Source: Lingula anatina (taxonomy: Eukaryota > Brachiopoda > Lingulata > Lingulida > Lingulidae). Taken from it: a stretch of 37,184 nucleotides of DNA. How positions within the stretch are numbered: the stretch's first letter is position 1; the number at the start of each line of letters is the position of its first letter. The notes under the pieces are model-generated. The model did not search any database, was not told the origin of the DNA, and saw only the letters and a list, made by a program, of their open reading frames with translations. Where the stretch lies: contig NW_019775391.1 in the NCBI RefSeq assembly GCF_001039355.2, positions 361,082 through 398,265 on the forward strand. Direction: 5' to 3'. This document shows, in pieces, positions 28,156-37,184 of the stretch. The translations under genes and the position numbers were made by a program.

Positions 28156-29400
28156 GTAATTTTGTTTTTTTTTTCCAAAAAGTCAGTTTGAGAATTTGAT
28201 AAGCTGTATGAATGATGTTTTATATGTGTGTATAAGCATATTAATCATAGTGAATGAGATACTACCAGTGAGTGCATTAATTATCGTGAGCAGTATTTAT
28301 TTAAGTGTGATATAAAATATTAACTGTTAACTGATGTGCTATAGAACTAGCCCCCCCCCCTTTCTTCTTGTGATTTTGAACAGATGTAGATGACATTATT
28401 ACTAGTAATCTTTTGTTCATGGGGACATTATGAATAGTTTTTATGGAGAATTTTTAATGTGTTTCCAGTATCACGAGGTAAGGCTAAAGACCCCCCCCCC
28501 CCCTCCCTAATATTTTCAACTTACGGCACCATTTCACCTTGCGGCCTGTGTATCGTTATCAAAGGTGTTAACTTGCATATGTAGTTTGCATTATAGCACC
28601 TAATGGGTTGTAACCATTAAAAACCAGTTTAATTTTTAAAAAGGTGATATATGTGAGAGAATGTGGCACCCTTCCTGGTAAGGCAGTTAAAAAAGTTTCT
28701 TGTGGTCTCATCGACCATTTCATTACTGTTTGCTCAGTTTTACATCTCGCCTGTAGCATAGGCATTTGAAAGTCAAAATTATTGTCACTAATGTAAATCT
28801 AAAAACACTTGAAGGTTATTACTTTACTTTCATGGTTCCATTTTGATTGCTTTACATTAACTTCTTTGTGGGAAGGTAGCCGAGTTTTACGCTGAAGTCA
28901 AAGTTCATTAAAAGAAAATTTACAGACAGTTACCAATTTCTCAGTCTGCTTGTCCTTTCCTCTTTGTACTGATTTTATTTATTATTTCTCTTTTTTTCCT
29001 GGCCTCAAGGGAGGTCCTTTGTACATACATAATGAATTAGTTGATTTGAGATGTTTATAATTACGAATTATTAGTCACTCTAAAAAAAAAAGATAAATAA
29101 ATGAATAACAAGTCTGTGGCCAAAATGACATGAAGATGAAGGTGCTGAAAGTGAAAAAAGCATCATTCCCAATGAGAGGCTCATGTACACCTAAAAAAAC
29201 TGTACGCAGTCCTTTTTCTTTTACTTGAATACCTGTCTTTTAAAGCTTAATAAACATGGTCACTTACTTGAAAGGCTTAAGCAATCCAACTTGAAAAAGA
29301 TGACGACCAGTGCAGATTTGAGACCTTAAACATAAACTTCACTACAGTTAGTAAAAAATGCTGAATACAATCTTGCAGCAGGGTCTCAATGTGTGAAGTA

Positions 29401-29546
29401 CAGGGGCCGTTGCAATGGTCTGAAGGTTCATTGGTCGGAATGTTCACTATAGAACCTTCGAACCAATGAACCCTTGATTAAAAAATTGATGAAAAAATAT
29501 CACCATTTATGGACCAATGAACCTTTGGTCTATCAATGCACCCCTG
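29401..29546. mobile_element. Inverted-repeat GGTTCATTGGT element, haplotype B
   Basis: It is allelic to 20123-20267 and has better-preserved outer ends (CAGGGGCCGTTGCAATGGTC against a right end in ATTGCACCCCTG-like form). Confidence 0.65.
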
Positions 29547-30811
29547 ATATACATAAAAGCTGGATACTCTGAAAGTAGACTCTGCCTGTAAAGTGGCATT
29601 TTGTTCAAAATGTATGTTTGGGAAGGAATGTGATTGACCTTTTTGTAATTGGTTATCAGCAGTGTGAATAGATAGATGCCTTATTGGTTATTTTCATATT
29701 TGTGAGAAAATTTAGTAAAAAACTCTTTCCTTTGTGCATTTCAAAGAAAAGGTAAAAATATAGCATTAGGGATAAAGTGTCAGTACCATTTAAAGTTATT
29801 TATAGGTTTGTTATTATTTAATTAAGTAGCTCAAAGTTTGGTCAAATCAATTTGTTATATGAAGCAGTAACGTGATAAATGACAAAACATTTTATATTCT
29901 ATGGCTGATTTACATGGAAGTCCTGTTGTAATAGTTTTTTTTCTTGTTTTAGGTGTTTGAAAATTTTGTTTTTCTTTCTTAATGGTAAGATTGCTTCAAT
30001 TGGCAGCGATGTATAGGAGTCTAGAATAGATTGGTAGAATATACCTTTAGTCAAAATCTTTACACAACCAAAAAACTTTTTTTCTTCATATGAGGGTTTT
30101 TGATTGTACGAGTGAGATGTGCATCAGTTAACATACTGTGGGACAGTTGTCATAGTTTTGTAAAGTTTCCTTGTTTATAATGAGAAAAAAAAAAAACAAA
30201 AAACATGCGCATAAGACTTAATCTTACCACTCAAACTTAAATTTAATAATAATTGGTCATAGTTCTCTTTGTTTATCAAGAATATTAGAATTACAAGCAC
30301 ACTTAGTCTTTTGTCTCTCAAATCCAATCAAAGTAACCTTGCCCATATTTCTCTGATTTATCATACAGATAAAGTACACTCAAACCAAACCTTCAGTCTC
30401 TCAATAATGTTGGTCATAATAAGCCAGTGGGCATGTCACCTGTGTTAGTCCCTCTGCTGTGACAGCACTAACATAGCAGCCAACAGGTTTTCAGGTGCTG
30501 TTTCCACAGTAGAGCTTTAGACCGTAGGTTAAGTCTCAACTTTTAGATCAAAAATGTTTAGTCTACTTTTACCCTAGGTGAATCTGAGTAGTCAACCTAT
30601 TAGTAAATGAAATACTGTTTCTGTTGGAGAAAAAGTGGGTAATGATTTAGACCAACATTTAATTCTTTTAAGAAGACTGCTACAGGTTTATGCTGAGCTG
30701 AATTTAAATGTAGGCATATTTTCTGTGTGTTAAAGTTTTGAACAACTTTCAGTCTGAAGTTCTTGTGTGAAACTTTCGTGGCACTTGTGCCTAATCAATA
30801 CCTTATTACAG

Positions 30812-30842
30812 AATCCCCACTGCGTTGATGATAAACCCACAG
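30812..30842 (+). CDS. Unidentified gene, 31-nt microexon (haplotype B)
   Basis: It is allelic to 21903-21933. It reads Arg (split) IPTALMINPQ, with Asn where haplotype A has Lys. Both splice sites are intact. Confidence 0.5.
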
Positions 30843-33390
30843 GTAAGACAAATCATTGTGTTCCATCCGTCATCAAAAACTAGAGCCTCAATTTTATAGT
30901 TTTTTTCTTCTTGTCTGATATTGAAAACCTGAAAAAAGAAGATATAAAAAGAAGAGATATTTCAGTTATGTACGTGTGAAAATTTAAGTACTAGTACTGA
31001 AATATGTATGGATATTTACATATGCTGTAATAAAAGATAACCAGCATATCTTGTTAGTAATTGGTGTATTGTATCTTTAGTGTCTCACTAAAGAGTGCAT
31101 TGATGAATGCAACTTCCTGAAAATAAAATTGTTAACTACAAAATGTGCATTAATAGAGAAAACTAAAAGAAAATATATTTGTAATGCAAAGCATGAAAGT
31201 TGACATGAAATTATGAATAAATTTGTAGATGGCTCGTTTCTTTTTATGATAACTTAGTAGATACTTACTCACGTTGGACATTAAATTATAGATAAGAATC
31301 TTAATTCATTTTCAAGTTACAGAATTTTCTGCTTGATGCATATTGGACGTGACTTTTTTCTTCAGACCTTTTAGAATCTTGCTTGAAAGGTCCTGATCAT
31401 TTTGGAACAACCATAACCCATTATTCTGTATTTGTTTTACTTGTAAAAAAAAGGTTCAAAAGTAAATTCTGACATTCAAGAATTGCACGGTCTAGAGAAC
31501 CAAATGACTACAGGTGAAAAGAAACCTGACAGATTTTTATGACCACCATCTGTGAATATCAGACACTTGTTTTTTACGGTCTCTCTTACTCAAACCTGGT
31601 TATGTCATGGAGGATGCGTCATGTTATGTATAAAATATTCAGCTCTAGTTGTAAGTATACAGATTATTTTCATCATGTAGATTGTTGGAGACCTAGGTTG
31701 ATTTAACCAAGCTGCGTTGGCATGCTGAGACCTATTAATTCATATTTACTTCACACAGTCGGTGATTTTTTACCTTTTTTTCGACTTGGGTAGCAGTTAC
31801 CATTCTGTATGCTCTAACACACACTTGTTACGTCAGGGTACACAAGACAATTTTACAGTGTGTTCTTTCTAGGTCCTTGCAGTGAAAAATGAGTTCACTT
31901 TTTCAAATGCTGCTTTCGAGACCATTTGTTTTAAATTGCATTTTTCAAATATTTTAAATATAATTGAAAAATTGGGAGCATTGATAAATTTCATTGACCA
32001 CTGATTTGTAGCATGTAAATAAAAAAAAAAATTATGTAAGAATTGACTTGAATGGCAAGGCCATAAAATTGAAAAGGAGGAGAAAAAACATGAATTTGTA
32101 GAACTTGGAAGAAATGTTATTTTCAAATCTCATGATTCTTTTAGTTAACCAGTTAAAGTCGGATGATGTGTCTAGTGGGTTCTGAAGAGTATGTAACCAG
32201 CTGCTCCCTTAACATGTAGTTTGTATTCAATTGATCCTGTGCAGCCCGTTGATGCAATGAGGGATGACAGGCTGTTTTATTTTGATTTAATACTGCTGCT
32301 CCCCACATGCATATAACCTCAGCAAAATTGAATTAGCTGAATGTCAAGTGTCGGGAATGATGAAATTTCCAAATCATTTGAAAGAAATATTTGTGCAGGC
32401 TGTTAAGTTTTCATTTCTCCACAGCAAAGCTGATGTGGCAGGGAACATGGCTTGGCATGGATATAACAAAGTTACCTCCAATTTGGTTAGCTTTTGGCCC
32501 AAAAGGTCAGTTTTTATTAATCCAAAATGAGCTTCCAAATAAAATAACTGCCGCTGATCAGCGGCTTGGGTGTCATTAGCCCCTGGGGAGTGGGACTGGA
32601 AGTGGGTTAGAAGTCATGAATGATTTATGAAGTGATAGTCATGATGCTGATGACACTTCCATGTTAGAACCTTTGTTTACAGATCAGTTTACCTATTTGT
32701 CATGGTCAATTTACTCTCAGACTTATGCTGCTTCGCCCCAATATTCTGTATTTTTAGGCAGTGCTCAAAAGTTTTAGCAGGGTACCACTGATTTGGTTTG
32801 ATAATTACAGCAGAATGATCATAAAAGGTGGAACTGTAAAGAAAGTTTAGCGTGCATTCTTTGAGAAATGTAACACCCTCAATGTGAAAAGTTTGACTGT
32901 GAGTCATTTAAAGAATTGTGTCAGCCATACACTGTGTATGAAACTCTCACCCTTTCTTGTTTTTAGGGAAAACATCAACAGACTGAGTAAATTTCAGAGA
33001 GTTGAGTAAATCAGTCAATGTTGTACAGTAACAGCTTAGTTTTTCTGTAACATGAATTGGAAACATTTAGGTCAGAAAAGATCAAGAATGATTCGAGAAA
33101 AGGTTGCCTGCTATTGGCGAATGGAGCCTTTCACTATGAACATTATTCTTATCATGTTACAATGAAATTTTTGTTTCTGGTAATAAAGATTTTTTTGAGT
33201 GGACCTCTCTTTTAATTAGGACATAGTGGTTTTCAGTTTTATTTTAGTGAGAAAATGTGTCTCAGTCTTTGGAATCAAGATCAAATCAAATGGCACTAAG
33301 CCCTTTTCTTCTTCTGAGAGGTGGGGTGGGGTATCCGTCCCTATCTGGATGGGGGGGGGGGCTTGAATGTCCCCCTTTATAGAACTCTAA

Positions 33391-33622
33391 GGGTGCGTTC
33401 ACAGAGAATTAGCCTATTAGCTACTGCTCTAACTCCATGGGAACTCTTGCTGAATGCAATCAGATTAACAGACTAACAGTTGCTTCCTGGCAATGAGTAG
33501 ATAATACAGAAAAGCTGGTGATTATATGAGTATGTTGGAAACAAGAAGTGTGTTGATCAGTGCGAGTCCCCATGGAGTTAATATGCTGTAGTTAGAACGA
33601 TAGACTCCTTGTGAATACACCC
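33391..33622. mobile_element. PIF/Harbinger-like MITE
   Basis: The ends GGGTGCGTTCACA and TGTGAATACACCC are inverted repeats with two mismatches. Subterminal AACTCCATGGG / CCCATGGAGTT also pair. TAA flanks both sides (33388-33390 and 33623-33625). It is 232 bp and non-coding. The end motif GTTCACA is shared with the element at 19811. Confidence 0.75.
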
Positions 33623-34027
33623 TAAATGTACGTGCCTCTTCCTGGGTTCAATGACTTGAAAGCTGTATTCAGACTGACTTTAAACTTGAGTAATTATGGT
33701 TCTATGCCACACCACCAGACAACCTCGTAACCCTTCAACGATTCAATAGTCTCCCCGTCACGCTGCCCTCAAACAGGGAGACCCCATAACAACCATGCAC
33801 CATAGACTGTGCACTGAGACTTGTGCAAGAACCTAACACCCAAACAGGAGTTACTCTTTGAGACCAAATATTTCAGTTTACTTTGACCCAAGTTAAGGTT
33901 GAGAAATAGGTAACCTCAAGGAAACCTGTTTTAGAAAATTAAAAAAATGACTTTTTAGTTTAACTAAGGGCTACTATATTTGGAGAGTGAAGTGTGCGTG
34001 TATTTATCCTTAATTGAAGATAGGCAT

Positions 34028-34226
34028 AGGCCTGTAGCTGGGGGTGGGGTGGGGGGTTGGGGTTGGTGGGGGGGGGGGGGTCAAGGGATTCAAAAGAATC
34101 CTCCTTTTTGCTAGGAAGAGGTCCTCTCTGGGTAAAATTTTATCTTGGTACACGGAGGTTCCATTGTAAAGGGTCTACTTTTTCAGAAAACAGAACCCCC
34201 CTCTTGTGATTTCTGGCTACGGTCCT
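34028..34226 (-). mobile_element. ATAGCCAG-type MITE, inverted dispersed copy
   Basis: Its reverse complement matches the elements at 16634 and 26172 (TCTGAAAAAGTAGACC, AAAATTTTACCCAGAGAGGA, TTCTTTTGAATCCC), with diverged ends AGGCCTGTAGCTG and CTGGCTACGGTCCT. The G-rich tract at 34040-34081 is an expansion of the C-tract near one terminus in the other copies. Higher divergence suggests an older insertion. Confidence 0.75.
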
Positions 34227-37184
34227 AGAAGCAGACCATTTTTTTTAAAATCTAATCATTCATCTTATGTAAAAGTAGACTTAAATTTTGACATAAAGTT
34301 TAGATCAGCTTTACATGATTTTTTTCTTAAAGCCAAAAACACCTGCAAAGGGAGGAAGCCGCATTTGACAGGGATCCATGTGGGCGTGGGCAAGTGCTAA
34401 TAATGTGGCTACTGGTCCATGAAGTCATTGGGGAAAAAAATAAAAGATGTCTTTTACCTAGTGAGGTTAGACTGAGCAGACTCAATGGTAGACTGAGTTA
34501 GGCTATGTGACTCTACTTGTTGCATTCTGTCTTGCACAGTGTATATTGAATGATGGTATATGCTGGCATGTACAGAAGTTTTGTGGCAAAGAAAAACTGG
34601 AGTAAGAAATGGTATGACATACGGCATATGGGTCATACTTGAATTATAAATGTTCAGTGTCTGGGAAAACTACTGGTTTACATATATACAATGTTGTATT
34701 ACTTAAACTTTGTATAAAAATTTAAATGATACAAAGATCAGTTATGTTTTAATTGAAGTTATTAAAGGCTTTAGCTGCTCTTTATGCTCAGGAAATTATG
34801 CAAATCTTTTATAGTTATTCATGTGAATTTTTTTGACCAATTTTGATGTTCTCCATCTTTACCCTTCTTCAGATGCCACCTTCCCTTGAAAAGTCTCCAG
34901 GTTTTTATGTGTCTGTCTATGCTGATCACTGTCGTCACTGTCTCTGTTGTAGTCACTGTCTAACTCGTCTGTTATTCACCCTATAACTGCCAAACCACAT
35001 TTATGTATTACTTAAAAGTTACTGATTAGCTTTGTGTGGTGAAAAGACAGGTTCCTGTGGAAAATCATCATGATTCGGTTATTTTTACAAAAGTTACTGT
35101 CAACTGGAATGTGCGTGTTGAGGTTAGAGTGCAGTAATAGGAATGACTTTTTGCAAGCTATAATTGCTGTTTAGTTTCAGGTAGAGTCTAAAAACAGCCC
35201 CAAAGATCAAGATTTTGTGGGCGGAAACTTAAAATGCAAATCATAATGTATAAATATAGAGAGATTAAGTGAGCTATGTGACTATATATTATTATTATTC
35301 CACTGACTAGTAAAAAAGTGTGCTAGATTTTACAGTTTTAGATGACTAACACTTTTATTCCATTAAAGCTCACATCCCTCTATCTTGGGGCTAGTTGAGA
35401 AGTGTATCAGATTAAAAGGGGGGAGGGGAGCTGATGTAGAGGTAATTTTAGTGTATAAAGGTTTACCAAGGCATATGATTTGAAACATAGAAAGTGAAGA
35501 TTGGATAGGCACAGTGCTTTTAAAAATCCTTATTTTGGTACTGCTCGTTACAAAATTACACCTTATGGCACCATTTGTAATAAAATTGAAATAAAAGGTA
35601 ACTGTGAGACAGTCATAGTTACACAGTCACAGTCCTGTAGCCCACAGGAGAGGTCTTTTCCTGACAAAATGGGCTTATTTTCCTCCCCAAGCCTGAGGGC
35701 CTTTTACCTTCCAACTTACAGAGGCACAGATCTCCTGCTTATTTGTCTATCAATTTATAAGTCAGTGCTGATAGTATTGTGGGAGTGCTAATGTATTTAT
35801 TGTCAAAATACATTGATGTATTGATTTCCACTACATTTTGAAATTGGAAAGCAGTATGGTCTTAAGGTCTTTTTAATTTCAATGTATGTAAAAAATGGCA
35901 TATGAGAAATATTTTTATGTTGAGACCATAACTCGTCCTGAAAATGTGTTTCATATGTATATGTGAGTATATATTTTGACAATGAAACGCTGAAAAACAA
36001 AAACAACAGTGGAAAAAAAATAAGATGTTCACACCTGCAGGATAGTTATTTCATACACCTGTATTGCATTGTTAAGATTCCAGGAAGTAAACATTACTAA
36101 TTTTTTGGTATTTTTGTTTTTCTTTCTCCCCCAGAAATGCTTGTTTTGATTCATAACAGATTACTAATATATGGTAAAATTGAACAGTTCAACTTGTATG
36201 AGGGTTGTTAACAGTTCTGTGTATCTTTTTATGTATGGGATATTCACCTGCTTTACACATATTGGTGTTAAAATAATAAATACAAATGCATCATTCCATT
36301 TGCTGCAAGCTGATTTAGCTGTTGTCTTAAGATTTGTGTTTTGTATTTTTAGAGTTTCTAAAGTTCCCTGTATTAAGAAAGGTTAATTAAGATAATTTTA
36401 TTCAAAGTTTGTACTAATGCCATTTATCTCTTAAAGGGGCATATGAATTGAGGAAAAGTGCTAAATATTGTTGTTCAGTTGGAGTCTGAAGTGGTTTATG
36501 TTAATCATCGCTATTTGATTATGTGTCAAAAAACATTTGCAACATATAGTTTCTTGTCCGTTTAATGTGTTCATATTTGTGATGAGCTGTCTTCGGAAAT
36601 GTCTTATATGCCAGCATTCACTACATGCACACCTTTTATTACTACTACTACTGCTACTTGGACTACCAAAACCAATGTGACCATTGCATCATTTAATAGT
36701 ATCTCAGTGCAGGGTAAGCCTCACAACATTTTACGTCACATTTACATCAATGACATAGGCCATTGACCTCTGTATTACGGTAATGTGCCAAGCATTTCGA
36801 CGGGCCCAGTCAATCCGACCACAAAAATTATTTTATAAAATTAATTTTTCTGGGCTCAAACAATTAGTCCATACGTCAAAATCATGGGACAGAATTTTTT
36901 TCTTGTTCCGATTGTTCGACCACATCGTCGACAAGACTCGGTAAATTTTCAAGCCAGTGAAATAGCTGCTGCATGCCTCGGCCCTTTGTCAATTGTTGTC
37001 TTTTCAATAGCTCTCCTCAATGAGGAAGAAACAATTAATTGAAGATCTAATCTGGAAGCATGACGTACCTATCTTTTCCTTTGTCCCCGATGACAATAAT
37101 AGTGCTTATAGACATACAAATTTTGCTATTAAGCAGACTTGCCCTCGCTGACTGATACATCACGCCCGTAACTGGGGAGGGGGG

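Larger units (their letters stand above)
22574..31468 (+). repeat. 8.9-kb block, haplotype B
   Basis: This is the direct-repeat partner of 12895-22569. It lacks the MITEs at 19811, 20703 and 21198 and has longer AT and G tracts. It continues into unique sequence at 31469, so this is the contig that extends the locus to the right. Confidence 0.9.
31469..37184. other. Unique 3' part of window, no confident gene
   Basis: AT-rich DNA, probably intron of the second gene. It contains a Harbinger-like MITE (33391), an inverted ATAGCCAG element (34028) with a G-rich tract, and poly(G) at 33351-33361. A possible 28-nt exon (34873-34900) and a CpG-richer end segment (about 36720-37184) are discussed as findings. 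No recognised protein domain appears in any frame. Confidence 0.5.

Noticed and set aside
32348-32579. Overlapping plus-strand ORFs with a possible acceptor at about 32431
   Set aside because: Entry from the 31-nt exon would need phase 0, which hits TGA at once. No good donor follows and no domain is visible.

Overview
This is a window of animal nuclear DNA, most likely from a marine invertebrate. It contains one complete nine-exon gene for the 26S proteasome ATPase Rpt3 (PSMC4) and, downstream, the 5' part of a second plus-strand gene that I could not identify. The organism is not resolved. GT-AG introns, AT-rich spacers, many short non-autonomous DNA transposons, clusters of the octamer TAGGCCTA and high allelic divergence fit an echinoderm, hemichordate, amphioxus or mollusc better than a vertebrate or insect.

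The most important structural point is that the window is not a simple linear locus. It is three contigs joined at single N bases (2414 and 22572), and the sequence on either side of each N is duplicated. Bases 34-2413 repeat as 2416-4461, and 12895-22569 repeat as 22574-31468. In both cases the duplicated block ends at the N to within a few bases. The copies differ by scattered SNPs, microsatellite lengths and clean transposon presence or absence. I read this as two haplotypes placed in tandem by the assembler, not as real segmental duplication. With one copy of each removed, the locus is about 26 kb.

Layout: 1-4461 is the PSMC4 upstream region, present twice. 4462-4610 is the promoter and 5' leader. 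4611-10193 is PSMC4, encoding 419 residues with all AAA+ motifs and the C-terminal HbYX tail. 10194 to about 10680 is the 3' UTR. 10681-11940 is intergenic. From about 11941 onward is the 5' portion of the unidentified gene: a CpG-richer start region, a candidate first coding exon at 12401, a second candidate first coding exon at 18507 (again at 28040), and a shared 31-nt microexon at 21903 (again at 30812). Both candidate first exons end in the phase that the microexon needs, which suggests alternative promoters. No further exon could be called confidently before the window ends.

Comparing the duplicated haplotypes gives filled and empty sites for several short inverted-repeat elements: one with a TTAA or TA target duplication, two PIF/Harbinger-like with 3-bp TAA/TTA duplications, and one hAT-like with a 5-bp duplication. 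The last three lie within 1.6 kb of one intron on one haplotype. The same comparison marks low-divergence blocks around the second candidate first exon, which look functionally constrained.
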